A stretch of DNA of 64,000 nucleotides from the NCBI GenBank assembly GCA_034522175.1, contig JAXHLQ010000001.1, positions 3,596,001 through 3,660,000 on the forward strand. Direction: 5' to 3'. The notes under the pieces are model-generated. The model ran no database searches. It was not told the DNA's origin and saw nothing but the letters and a program-made list of their open reading frames with translations. Numbering within the stretch: position 1 is the first letter of the stretch; each line of letters begins with the position of its first letter. The position numbers and the translations under genes were made by a program. Below are positions 46,151 through 55,900 of the stretch, piece by piece. This DNA is from JAIPDZ01 sp034522175. GTDB taxonomy: Bacteria; Desulfobacterota; DSM-4660; Desulfatiglandales; Desulfatiglandaceae.

Positions 46151-46217
46151 GAGGTACCAATCCCGTTATCGGCCAACAGTTGCTTTTCAATACCGAGCTA
46201 AGGGGGATTGGCACCTC
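46151..46217. repeat. Long inverted repeat at the end of the DUF3786 gene
   Basis: GAGGTACCAATCCC (46151-46164) and GGGATTGGCACCTC (46204-46217) form a 14-bp stem with one A-C mismatch and a 39-base loop. One arm covers the stop codon of the DUF3786 gene. It lacks a T tail, so it is not a classical terminator; it may stabilise or attenuate the mRNA or be a mobile-repeat relic. Confidence 0.5.
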
Positions 46218-47019
46218 ATGCGCCATGCCGTAGGGCGATCTTTTCAAACATGGTGACCAGTCCGGTGGTGAGGGTGTATATGGACTGGGTGGGGAGATTG
46301 TCGTGGGCCGTGACATCGAAAAAGAGGGTGAGATCCGATGCCATGCCGTCTTCCGGCTTCCAGTAGCAGATGAGAATCGGGACCTTGGGGAGAGGGTGAA
46401 GCACCAGGGAGATGTCGGATTCGTAGTGTCTTTCCACCTGCCTCCCGTTGAAGATGTTGAGCATGTCTTCAAAAAGACCGGTATAGGTGTCGGCGACCTT
46501 TTTGAGCGGTTTTTCGCAGCGCTGTTCAAAGAGGCCGTACCATTCCTTTCCCCCTTTGAGTTCCCTGAACGGGATCCATTCCCCTGTAGGGGGCTTGCCC
46601 GCACTGTGAAGCACATAGTTGAGGAGCGGGATGGCCACCCAGGGGTTCACGTGGATATCGGAGTACAGATTCCCTTGTGAATCGATGCTGAAATCTTTAC
46701 CCAGGATTTTGACCGTCAGCCGGTTTTGGGACCACCGGCCGCCCACCCGATCCGCGGCCGAGGCCAAGTCTGTTTGGGCAACCTCCCTCTTGAGCTGTTC
46801 CACCGCCTCCATCATGTCCTCACCGACGCTTTTCCGCTTTTTGGTTTTCCCTTCGTACTGATCGAGCACCTCCTTTTCAAGGTGCGTACAGTCGCTGAGC
46901 TTTTTTTCGCCTTTGAAGACGGCCGAGGCAAAGGCGAGACAGGTGGGCTCCCCGCATTCTCTGCAATTTGATTTGTCTAATAATTTCAGTATATCAACCA
47001 CATTGTTCAGTTCAGGCAT
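46216..47019 (-). CDS. DUF3786 protein with N-terminal Fe-S cluster domain
   Basis: A 267-residue protein. Residues 1-50 resemble the four-cysteine Fe-S domain of corrinoid/iron-sulfur proteins and related electron carriers (KSNCRECGEPTCLAFASAV; Cys19, 22, 27, 44). The rest (about 85-265) is a DUF3786 domain (WVAIPLLNYVLHSAGKPPTG, GEWIPFRELKGG, DLTLFFDVTAHDNLP). Function unknown; anaerobe-associated families suggest one-carbon or corrinoid metabolism, which is inference. A second DUF3786 gene lies 26 bases upstream. Confidence 0.82.
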   Translation of the reverse strand: MPELNNVVDILKLLDKSNCRECGEPTCLAFASAVFKGEKKLSDCTHLEKEVLDQYEGKTKKRKSVGEDMMEAVEQLKREVAQTDLASAADRVGGRWSQNRLTVKILGKDFSIDSQGNLYSDIHVNPWVAIPLLNYVLHSAGKPPTGEWIPFRELKGGKEWYGLFEQRCEKPLKKVADTYTGLFEDMLNIFNGRQVERHYESDISLVLHPLPKVPILICYWKPEDGMASDLTLFFDVTAHDNLPTQSIYTLTTGLVTMFEKIALRHGA

Positions 47020-47045
47020 TGCGTTCTCCGTGTTTTTTCAGTTGG

Positions 47046-47639
47046 TCATTTGGCCAGTCTTGAACAGAGCTCCACAGCGACTGCGAAGATAATATCCAGC
47101 GCTAGGTGGTCTCCAATGCTTTTGTCAAAGAGGAGTTTGGCTTCAGCCGGAAACTCATCATCTCCTTTCCAGAGCAGCACCGCCACCGGGATTCGCGGGG
47201 CAATTTTAAATGAATAGGCCTTGTCCGCCATGTCCATGGGTGTGCCGCTTAGTTGCTCACACGCCTCGCAGAATTCGTCTATATCATCCCCGTAACGCTT
47301 CTCGATTAGATAGCCCGGTATGGCATGGGGGCCGCGGAAAAAGGTGGCTCCGCCCGGAATGTCTTTTACGGAAATCCATTCTTTTGTGATGGGCCTCTCC
47401 TGTGATGTCAACAGGTAGTGAACAATGAAAAGGCTCAAAAAGGTGTCGGTGACCTCGGTGTCATTCTTCAGATGAACAATCCGAGACGCTCCGGGATAGA
47501 CACCGTAATCCGCGTCCCATATGGCCAACGTATATCCTTGGGAATCGCTGTCATAGCTGCACAGGGCGCGTCTGCAGACGTCTGGGGGATCCATCTCCAT
47601 GAGATCCTTGAAATGGCAGGGGTCGATGCCGTTTGTCAT
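47046..47639 (-). CDS. DUF3786 protein without Fe-S domain
   Basis: A 197-residue protein from ATG 47639 (CGGAG about 9 bases upstream) that aligns with the DUF3786 part of its neighbour: FLSLFIVHYLLTSQERPITKE, WISVKDIPGG, KIAPRIPVAVLLWKGDDEFP and the LLFDKSIGDHLALDIIF region. The pair probably arose by duplication and may form a heteromeric complex whose Fe-S part is supplied by the other subunit. Function unknown. Confidence 0.78.
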   Translation of the reverse strand: MTNGIDPCHFKDLMEMDPPDVCRRALCSYDSDSQGYTLAIWDADYGVYPGASRIVHLKNDTEVTDTFLSLFIVHYLLTSQERPITKEWISVKDIPGGATFFRGPHAIPGYLIEKRYGDDIDEFCEACEQLSGTPMDMADKAYSFKIAPRIPVAVLLWKGDDEFPAEAKLLFDKSIGDHLALDIIFAVAVELCSRLAK

Positions 47640-48040
47640 TTTATGCGCTCCGTTAGGTTTCTCGGGATTCGTTGCCTGATGCCCTCTTTCCCAACCTGTG
47701 AGAGCATAAAGGGATTTTTTGAAGAAGTCATCCCGTTTTCTGATCCGGATCTGACGATCAGCATGAAAAGACATCCCCCAGTCAAACCACGGCGGGGTTC
47801 GGATCCCGGCGTCGATGATGAAGTTCCATGAATGTCTTCAATGTGGTTTCCGGTGGATCCAACCGCTTATGAGCCGGCCTGGGTTCCAGCATCTTCGCGG
47901 GACGAGGATGCCGGTCAAAGGTCCCCTTATCTTTCACAGTGCGGCTGCCCTCAGGGAATGCGTAATGGCGTAATCCGGGACGTTCTTCACATTTTCACAT
48001 TGTGCTTTCGGAGTCGGTTTGACTATGATAGTTGTGTTGT
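47640..48040. other. Intergenic DNA with a REP-like hairpin
   Basis: No convincing gene. The notable structure is at 47886-47914: CCAGCATCTTCG pairs with CGAGGATGCCGG (12 positions, one mismatch, one G-T) around a 5-base loop CGGGA, typical of a REP-type palindrome. It lies about 130 bases before a REP-associated transposase remnant. Confidence 0.5.
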
Positions 48041-48231
48041 ATGCCAAGATAATCACAATTAGATACGCCAGGAGCGCTGCATAATATTATTGCTCGGGGA
48101 ACGAAAGACGAAGAATCTTTGAGGACAAAAAGGATCGTAACGAGTTTTTAATCCGCCTCGGAGATATTCTTTCCGGCACTGGAACCATTTGCTACGCATG
48201 GGCGATTATTCCGAACCATATCTTATGTTGA
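48041..48231 (+). pseudogene. REP-associated tyrosine transposase (Y1/IS200-like) remnant
   Basis: From ATG 48041 the translation is MPR, then a stop (TAA where Gln is usual), then DTPGALHNIIARG. After a slip in the GGGG run 48096-48099 it continues NERRRIFEDKKDRNEFLIRL and CYAWAIIPNH. These are the N-terminal hallmarks of RAYT proteins. The second His of the HUH motif and everything after it is lost: the frame ends at TGA 48229-48231. It therefore cannot be active. The 275 bases after it hold nothing recognisable. Confidence 0.75.
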
Positions 48232-48506
48232 GCTCAACATAAAATGTGTTATGTGAAGCTTCGAATTATGTGAAGTTGAGCTGAAGTTTACCGCAATTTA
48301 CATGTTGTTCCAGAGAGATAGCTGCCATTAGCTTCAATCTTTGGATGTCAAAATATTACGAGATATCGGTTAGACAAGTCTACATAAACCGGGCAAAAAG
48401 GGTGGAGATTTTCCACGCCCGCGCCCCATGCCAATCAGATTATGCATATAGATTCTCTATCCACCTCATGGCCCTGTCTTTCGAGAAGACCTGACTTGGA
48501 AAAATG

Positions 48507-48987
48507 CTAAAGACATTTCCATCGAAGCCTGAGAGATTCAGCTAGGTCACTATCATTCGATACAACGATTGCACAATCGTACAAATCCAACCAGGCATCA
48601 TTCAATAGATGTATTGCAAGGTTGACATCAGAACCTTTTTCCTCGGTTTTTATAACATTGACAAACCGTAAGATTTCTCCAAAGAGATTCTTGTCAATCG
48701 GATAGGCCAATGGTTTAAAAACATTATGGCTCAAGAATTCACCATAGTGGATTGAAATCTCGGGGGATGTATTTTTGGAGTGCTCTGAGGAAGGTTTTTT
48801 GGCGAACAGGTTGATCAGGATCGATTTTCCCGGTGACGACAGCCGTAAAATGCTTTATTGAGAGGATCCTGTGTTTTGGGTCGAGAAGGTTCTCAAATAG
48901 TCTCTTAAAGTCGACCCATTTGTATGGTGTATCTTTCACTGCACCGTAATAAAAATTGAAACCGTCTACATATATGTAAGTTCGCAT
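48507..48987 (-). pseudogene. NYN-domain (DUF88-like) nuclease, broken
   Basis: A PIN-like NYN domain: YIYVDGFNFYYGAVKDTPYKW with the first conserved Asp, KTFLRALQKYIP, and in the second frame FLSHNVFKPLAYPID, EKGSDVNLAIHLLNDAW and IVVSNDSDLAES with the remaining acidic residues. The frames join if one base is dropped from the GGGGG run 48762-48766. After SNDSDLAESLRL the sequence leaves the family and stops, so the C-terminus is also missing or shifted. Such proteins are predicted RNases. Start ATG 48987. Confidence 0.72.
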
Positions 48988-49001
48988 TGTACTGTTTCTA
49001 G

Positions 49002-49030
49002 AAAAAGCAGGGGCCATCCGAAGTGGCCCC
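49002..49030 (-). terminator. Terminator upstream of the NYN gene
   Basis: GGGGCCA (49010-49016) / TGGCCCC (49024-49030), a 7-bp stem with 7-base loop, followed on the minus strand by TGCTTTTT. It would stop transcripts of the PocR kinase gene that reads toward it. Confidence 0.65.
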
Positions 49031-49050
49031 GCACCCTGGGTCGAAACCAC

Positions 49051-49388
49051 AGGGGAAATTTGTTAATTTACAGGATTTTAATAGACATTTAAATTCAGTT
49101 TGTCAAGCAAAAACGGCACCAAACGGTAATTTCCTTGAAGAGGGAGATATTACCCCTTCATGTTGTGATAATTGCTATCAGTCTCAGCGGAACTCATAGC
49201 CCTGAATTGGAATACCCAAAAAGGCAACACTGCCAGAACAATGCTTTAGCGACCGTGACATCAATTCAAAATGATCAGCACGGAATCTTAATATAGGTAG
49301 TCTCGCATCGGGTAAGTTGGATAGACGATGAAGGCTTTAAATTGTAGTCTTCAGTTTTTTTGCAGCCGCTTTTTAAAGGGCTGGCAGA
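49051..49388. other. Intergenic, nothing recognised
   Basis: A 338-base AT-rich gap downstream of the PocR kinase gene. No open frame, RNA or clear repeat is supported. Confidence 0.5.
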
Positions 49389-51650
49389 TCAATTCTTCAC
49401 TGACAGGACCGTTTGGAGTACCTCTTTCAAATCTTTCATCTCATACGGTTTGGCCATGGCGCCTTTAAACCCGTAACCCTGAAAATCCGCCATAACCGGG
49501 TCGTTGAAATAACCGCTGGAGACAACGGCTTTGACATCCGGATCAATCTTCACAAGTTCCTGGAGAGTACGCTCCCCTCCCATACCGCCCTTTATGGTCA
49601 AATCGAGGATGACGGCGTCAAAGGGTTCGTCGGAATCCAATCGCTTTTTATAGAGCTCGATGGCCTTAACCCCTTCTTTCACGGTCTCCACCTCATATCC
49701 CAATCGATTTAACATCTTCTGAGCCAGGTTTCTCACGGCCTTTTCATCGTCCATCACCAGAACTGTTTGGATTGGCGATTGTTGATTGATGACTGTTGAT
49801 TGTGAGGTCAGATCCGCATCCCCTGTTTTTTTTGCTTTGCCCTCTTGAGATTCAGCCGGAAGGTAAATATGTACCGTGGTACCGACCGCTTCGGTTGAGT
49901 CTATGTTGATATGTCCCCCGTGCTTCTTTATAATGGCATAGGCCGTGGCCAGGCCCAGTCCCATCCCTTTTTGGGTTCCCCTGGCCTTGGTGGAAAAATA
50001 GGGATCAAAGAGTTTTTCTAAGTTTTCTTGCGGGATCCCACTGCCCTCGTCCTCAATGGCGATGTGCACATAATCGCCTGACTTGAGGGAGAGATCGGGC
50101 ACCTCGGCGTCATCTGCAACCGTTAGGTTTTCCGCCTTAATGGTGAGGGCTCCGCCGTCGGGCATGGCCTCCACCGCATTGGTGGCCACATTCCGGAAGA
50201 CCGATCCCATCTTGTAAGCATCGTGTGGGGCCTGCCATAGATCCGCTGAGATGGATTCCGACAGCAAGATTCTGCTGTTCTGGGGGATGAGTGCTTCGGC
50301 ACTTTTCAGCAGTTCAACCAACGGCCCCACCTTCTTCACCGGTGCACCGCCTCTGGAAAGGGCCATGAGTTCATGGGTCAGATCCCTGATCTTTTTGGAT
50401 GCCTTGTCAACTTCATCTAAGAACTGTGCCTGATCAGACCCCGGGGGTGTGTCCTCTATGGCCAGCCCGAGATTGCCCATGATGATGGTGACCAGGTTGT
50501 TGTAGTCGTGGGCGATGCCGCCGGTAAGGGTGGCAATGGCCTCCATCTTCTGGGCCTGCTGGAGCTGGGATTCAAGCCGCTTCTTCTCTCTTTGGGCCGC
50601 AATCCGCCGGGAGACATCCCTGCTTATTCCGCTGATGTAGAGATTCCCATCGTCAGGCTTGACCAGACTGCTCTTGTATTCTATGTAGATTTCCTGGCCC
50701 TGTTTACCATGATACTTGGCAACACCTTCAACGTGGCCGCTACGCTTAAGCGCCTCAAGGTATTCTTTTTCGAACAAAGGCCTGAACTCAGGGTCCATGA
50801 ACTCGACTGGTTTTCGCCCGATAATCTCTTTTCCCTCATAGCCGAACAGCTTCTTCAGGGCCGCATTGACTGAAAGAAATCGGCCCTCCAGATCATGGGT
50901 GTAAATCAAATCGCTGACCGAATCAAACAGTTCCCGATAGTCTTGTTCGGATTTATGCAGAATCTCTTGGGCCTCCGCCTTTTCAACCATCTCGCCGATT
51001 AACCTGGCTGAAGTTGCCAGGCGCTTCTTAGCCAGATCCACCATGAATTGAGGCCTTGATGCATAAAAGGCGCCCACAGACTTGAGGTCTTCCGGATTTA
51101 CCTCAAAGGTCTCAGCGAGTGCTTTCAATCGATCCGTATCGAGAGGGGGATCCCCGTACCCGATGTTGATCACCCCTACGATCCGGTCCCCTGCATAAAT
51201 GGGCTCCCCATACAAGTGAATGCCGCCCACACAGGGGATATCCGTGCTTCGGCCCGATTCAATGGCCGCTTTGGCCGAATCGTTCCAACAATTTTCATGA
51301 CAAAGCCATTTACCGCAGTCAAGGGCCTCCCGGTTATCATCGGTCCGGCACAAGGCCCGAGAGGCCGCGTCCATAAGCTGGCACCACCCCGAGGAAAACA
51401 TTCCGAATGCATAGTCCCCGTTGGCCTCATAGACGGCCACAGAGGTCCCCAGAAGATCGATGGTATCTTCAGCGATTTCTTTGAGGGTCTCTTTTCCCAC
51501 GGAATCCAGAATCACCCGGCAGGTGTTCAAAGCGGTCACATCACCATAGGGCGGTTCATAGGATGTTTCCTCTTCAGAGGGCTTGACACTTTTTTCCAAC
51601 AGCCATGCGATCTGCTGTAGGCGGTCTTGATCATTCTCTTGTCTGTTCAT
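49389..51650 (-). CDS. PocR-PAS hybrid histidine kinase with receiver
   Basis: A 753-residue soluble hybrid kinase. Residues about 40-215 form a PocR ligand-binding domain, rich in Cys (90, 101, 112, 117, 121, 140; DCGKWLCHENCW), which in known proteins senses small hydrocarbons such as propanediol. A PAS domain (232-350) and a HisKA-like region follow with GGIAHDYNNLV (His381), then the ATPase domain (NAVEAMPDGG, DEGSGIPQEN, GMGLGLATAY) and a C-terminal receiver (DAVILDLTIKGGMGG). No transmembrane helix. It is coupled by ATGA to a kinase remnant upstream. Confidence 0.88.
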   Translation of the reverse strand: MNRQENDQDRLQQIAWLLEKSVKPSEEETSYEPPYGDVTALNTCRVILDSVGKETLKEIAEDTIDLLGTSVAVYEANGDYAFGMFSSGWCQLMDAASRALCRTDDNREALDCGKWLCHENCWNDSAKAAIESGRSTDIPCVGGIHLYGEPIYAGDRIVGVINIGYGDPPLDTDRLKALAETFEVNPEDLKSVGAFYASRPQFMVDLAKKRLATSARLIGEMVEKAEAQEILHKSEQDYRELFDSVSDLIYTHDLEGRFLSVNAALKKLFGYEGKEIIGRKPVEFMDPEFRPLFEKEYLEALKRSGHVEGVAKYHGKQGQEIYIEYKSSLVKPDDGNLYISGISRDVSRRIAAQREKKRLESQLQQAQKMEAIATLTGGIAHDYNNLVTIIMGNLGLAIEDTPPGSDQAQFLDEVDKASKKIRDLTHELMALSRGGAPVKKVGPLVELLKSAEALIPQNSRILLSESISADLWQAPHDAYKMGSVFRNVATNAVEAMPDGGALTIKAENLTVADDAEVPDLSLKSGDYVHIAIEDEGSGIPQENLEKLFDPYFSTKARGTQKGMGLGLATAYAIIKKHGGHINIDSTEAVGTTVHIYLPAESQEGKAKKTGDADLTSQSTVINQQSPIQTVLVMDDEKAVRNLAQKMLNRLGYEVETVKEGVKAIELYKKRLDSDEPFDAVILDLTIKGGMGGERTLQELVKIDPDVKAVVSSGYFNDPVMADFQGYGFKGAMAKPYEMKDLKEVLQTVLSVKN

Positions 51651-51781
51651 TTTCCTGTTTCGTCCTCCGCTTTTCCCACCCGTTCTTTTTCATTTCCCAG
51701 CATCTCTTCCGCAATGCCGGGGCCTTCATCCTGGATGATAATCCGCACATACGGCCCTGCATTTAGAGGCATTTGAAGCAA
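51647..51781 (-). pseudogene. C-terminal remnant of a histidine-kinase ATPase domain
   Basis: A minus-strand frame reads NFLLQMPLNAGPYVRIIIQD then EGPGIAEEMLGNEKERVGKA and stops at TGA 51647-51649. GPYVRI..QDEGPGI is the G1-box context of histidine-kinase ATPase domains. No rest of the kinase is present, and after EEML the sequence leaves the family. It is probably a recombination scar. Its stop overlaps the ATG of the PocR kinase. Confidence 0.6.
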
Positions 51782-51845
51782 AAAATTGAGCCGAATTGTG
51801 CATGGTTTTGGAAAAACCGGACGTTAAAACATCGCCTCCAATTTT

Positions 51846-52874
51846 TTATCCATCAAAGGAAAACCCTTTTTGTCTGAACAATGTGAGGCAGGCCTTTACC
51901 GCTTCGGGATCATAAAGGCTGCCGGCGTTGGTTTCGATCTCCTCCAGGGCCTTCTCCAGCCCCACCGCAGGCCGGTACGGCCGGTGAGAGGCCATGGCCT
52001 CCACCACATCGGCCACGGACATAATTCTCGCTTCCGGGATAATCTCCTCACCTTTGAGTCCCCGGGGATACCCGCTACCGTCTAGCCTTTCGTGATGCTG
52101 ATAGGTGATCTCGGCCACCGGCCATGGAAAGTCAATATCCTTTAGAATATCGTAGCCGACCTGAGGGTGGGTTTTGATAAGGGCGAACTCGATATCACTC
52201 AAACGGATGGGTTTGCTCAGGATCTCTGACGGCACCGTGATCTTCCCGAGGTCGTGAATTGAACCTGCCATGCGGATTCCCTTTACCTGATCCTGGGGAC
52301 ATTCCATCTCCTCTGCTATGGCGCAGGCAAGTCCCGCCACCCGCACCTGATGGCCTGCCGTATATGGGTCCCTTGATTCCACGGTATGGGCGACAACCTG
52401 GATGATGCCATCCAGGGTCTGTTCAAGTTTCGCCGTACGGTCGGCCACCATCCGCTCCAGGTCCTCCCGATAGTTCCGGCTCTCCACCTCCAGCCTCTGC
52501 CGCCGCAGGGCGCTCGCGACGTTGATGATAACCTCGCTCCGCTGGAAGGGTTTGACGATATAGCCGTACGCCCCGATTTCCAGAGCTTTTTCAACCGTCT
52601 CCGGGTCATCCTCGGCGGTCACCATGATCACGGCCGTGTCCGGATGGTGGGAAATGACATGTTCGACGAGGCTGATTCCGGATTCTCCCGGGAGGCGTAT
52701 ATCGCAGAGGATCAAATCGAAAATCTCTTCCTTCAGAATCCGCCGGGCCTCCTCGGCGCTCAGGGCCAGACAACACTCCCGATGCACCTTCTTCAGGATG
52801 CGCGCCAGCAGGCGTCCGACGGGCTCTTCATCATCCACAACAAGAATCCTTTTCCGGCTCGTTTCCTCATTCAT
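51846..52874 (-). CDS. Response regulator with HD-GYP domain
   Basis: A 342-residue receiver/HD-GYP protein expected to hydrolyse cyclic di-GMP under two-component control. Receiver about 8-120 (ILVVDDEEPVGRLL, LILCDIRLPGESG with the phospho-Asp, VTAEDDPE, IVKPF), a coiled linker, then HD-GYP with AGHQVRVAGL, SIHDLGKITVP and HHERLDGSGYPRGL. ATG 52874 has GGAG 8 bases upstream; the ATG at 52880 is too close. It lies between two hybrid kinases, likely partners. Confidence 0.9.
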   Translation of the reverse strand: MNEETSRKRILVVDDEEPVGRLLARILKKVHRECCLALSAEEARRILKEEIFDLILCDIRLPGESGISLVEHVISHHPDTAVIMVTAEDDPETVEKALEIGAYGYIVKPFQRSEVIINVASALRRQRLEVESRNYREDLERMVADRTAKLEQTLDGIIQVVAHTVESRDPYTAGHQVRVAGLACAIAEEMECPQDQVKGIRMAGSIHDLGKITVPSEILSKPIRLSDIEFALIKTHPQVGYDILKDIDFPWPVAEITYQHHERLDGSGYPRGLKGEEIIPEARIMSVADVVEAMASHRPYRPAVGLEKALEEIETNAGSLYDPEAVKACLTLFRQKGFSFDG

Positions 52875-52938
52875 GTTCATTTCTCCAGGTCTGTCAAACA
52901 GAGAACGATACATCCGCCACAATCAGGATTTTGTCACA

Positions 52939-55900
52939 TCAGTCCTCTGTATCCAGCGCCTCTCTGACCTTCCTGCTCAGCGCATCGGAGGTAAAAGGTT
53001 TTTGGAGGAAGTTCACCCCGGCATCCAGATCACCGTGGTGTCCGATGGCATTATCCGTATAGCCCGACATGAAAAGCACCTTCATCTCCGGCCTGAGCCC
53101 CGTCAACGCATCCGCCAGTTCCCTCCCGTTCATCCCGCCGGGCATCACCACGTCGGTAAGCAGCAGGTGAATGGGGCCTTCATGCCCTTCGGCCGTCTCC
53201 ACGGCCTCAGGGCCGTTTCCAGCCGTCAACACCCGATAGCCGTATCCGGTAAGTATTGTGACGGCAAGATTCCGGACCTGTTCTTCGTCTTCCACCACCA
53301 GAATCGTCTCCGAACCTCCCGGAGATGCCTGGCTTACCGCTTTCTTCTTCTCCCGCTCTACATCCCTATCCACCCGGGGAAGATAGATCTTGAAAGAGGT
53401 CCCTTTGCCCGGCTCGCTGTAAACCCGGATGTCCCCTTTGCTCTGCTTTACAATGCCGTAGACGGTAGGAAGGCCAAGCCCTGTGCCTTTGCCCTTCTCC
53501 TTGGTCGTGAAAAAAGGCTCGAACACCTGGTCCAGGATCTCAGACGACATCCCGCATCCGGTGTCGCTCACAGCCAGCATTACATGAGGACCCGGCGTCA
53601 CCGCCAGGTGGGTTCTTGCATACCTTTCGTCGAGTTCCACATCGGCCGTCTCGATGGTGAGCTTTCCGCCCTCGGGCATGGCATCGCAGGCGTTGACCAC
53701 GAGGTTCATGATCACCTGTTCGATCTGTCCGATATCGGTCATAACCTTGCCAAGCTCCGGCGCCAGGACGGTTGTCAGCTCGATATTCTCCCGCACGATG
53801 CGCCGCAGCATATTCTTCATATCGCTCACCGCCTCATTGAGATCCACCACTTCCGGCTGAAGGATCTGATTGCGACTGAACGTAAGAAGCTGCCGGGTCA
53901 GATTGGCAGCCCTTTTCGCAGCATCACTGATATCGGTCATGTATTCATGAAGAGGGGATTCTTTGTCCAACTCGCTGCGCAAAAGGTCGGCATTGCCGAT
54001 GATGGTGGTCAACAAATTGTTGAAATCGTGGGCCACACCGCCCGTGAGCCTGCCGATGGATTCCATCTTCTGGGCCTGATTGAATTGTTCCTCAAGCCCG
54101 AGCTTTTCAGTGATATCGCGTTTGACCGCAACATAGTTGAGGATTCGGCCCGAGGTGTCGAGGACAGGTGAAATCAAAGCATCTTCGGTAAACAGTTTCC
54201 CATCCTTGCGCTTGTTGACCATGCGGCCTTCCCACGTCTTTCCGGAGGCAATGGTATTCCACAGGTTCTGATAAAATGTATGATCCTGTTTTCCACTTTT
54301 GAGCATGCGCAGGTTTTGCCCCATGGCTTCTTGGCGGCTGTAGCCGGTCACGGATTCGAATGCAGGATTGACATACTGGATCGTCCCTTCGGGATCGGTA
54401 ATGACGATCATTTCCCTGACCTGCTCGATGGCGGTTGTCAAACGCTCCATTTCTGCTTCCGCCCGCTTGCGATCGGTGATGTCGTGGGACACTGAGATGA
54501 TGCCCACTGGCTTCTGTGCCTCGTCCCGCATAAATGACAGGTGGTTCTCCATCCAAACGATGGAACCGTCCTTTCTGTATTGCTCCACTTCCACGATGCG
54601 GATTCTGTTGGGATCCGCCGTACCGCCGGCTTCCAATGTCATCTCCTCTTCAAAGACCTTGGCACTGATCTGCAAGGATTCAGGCGTCATAACCTGTTCA
54701 AAGGTCTGAGCCACGGCCTCTTCAACCGTGTATCCCCGCAAACGCATGATGGAGGGGCTGACATAGGTAAAACCAAGATTCATGTCCATGACCGTTATGA
54801 CGTCCGCCATGTTATCCAACACCCACCGGAACTTCTCTTCGCTCTTCCTGAGCGCCTCCTCCGCCTGTTTGCGCTCGGTGATGTCGCGAACGAAAGCAAG
54901 GACGATTCTTTGACCCTTGTTGTGAACCACGCTGGTGCTGATCTCAACGGGTATGTGGCGCCCTTCTTTGCTGACCAGTTCAATCTCATCCGGGCCGGTG
55001 GACTTGCCCTCCATGTTGGCTTGGAGCAACTGGGCGGCTTTGTTCAGGCTTTTTTCCGGCAGGATGTTCAGCTCCAGGAAGTTTCTACCGATTAGCTCTT
55101 CACGCCCGTAACCGATGATCTCTTCGCACTTGAGGTTGCCGTAAAGGAAGTTACCTTCCAGATCGGCCGCGTAGACGCCATCCGGGGCGTACTCCAAGTA
55201 GCTCCTGAACAATTCTTCGCTCTCCCGCAGCGCCTCCTGTTCCGCCCGCTTGTGCTCAGTGATGTCCCGAATATTACATTGCACCAACTTTGCCCTGTCG
55301 ACGAGATAGATATCCGTATCGATATGCTGCCCGGCCTTGGTTTTTACCGGAACATCATCGTACTTAATTATCCCGTTCTTGTTCAAAATCTGCATTGTCG
55401 TCTGGAAATCACCCAGATCGAGCAACACACCGATATCCTTAAGTTTATTCCCGAGGCTATCCTTTGTGGTATAGCCCAGCATCTTCTCGGCGGCCGGATT
55501 GGCATGGGTGATCTTGCCTTCGCCTTTTTCGAGAAGTACGATCCCGTCGTTGGCGGTCTCAAAAAGGCGTCTGTAGCGCTCTTCAGACTCGGTTAATAAC
55601 GCTTCCTGTCGCTTGCGGTCGGTGATGTCCTCAATGGCGAGAAGGATCATCCCGGCATCGACGTCTTTTCGATATACCTGGCGGGCGTTGAGCAGCATGA
55701 CTTTATGGCCGATGTCCTGGAAATCATGGACGACCTCAAAGTCGTCGAACGTCTCTTTTTCAGGAAGGATTTCTTCAAGCAGTTCCCGAAGCAGGGGGAT
55801 GTCCCATTGTTTGTTTCCAAGGTCATAGATGAAACATCCGAGCGTTTCAGAGGGAATAACGTTAAAGATGGTGTAAAAGTAGCGGTTTGCCGAGATGATC

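Noticed and set aside
46104..46616. A 170-codon minus-strand frame
   Set aside because: It overlaps the DUF3786 gene in another frame and has a Ser/Pro/Thr-rich shadow composition.
47832..48062. A 76-codon plus-strand frame before the transposase remnant
   Set aside because: It spans the REP-like hairpin and has no ribosome binding site or motif.
52624..54171. A 515-codon open frame on the plus strand
   Set aside because: It lies antisense to the HD-GYP and hybrid kinase genes, has no family motifs and a basic, His/Arg-rich composition typical of a shadow frame in GC-rich coding DNA.
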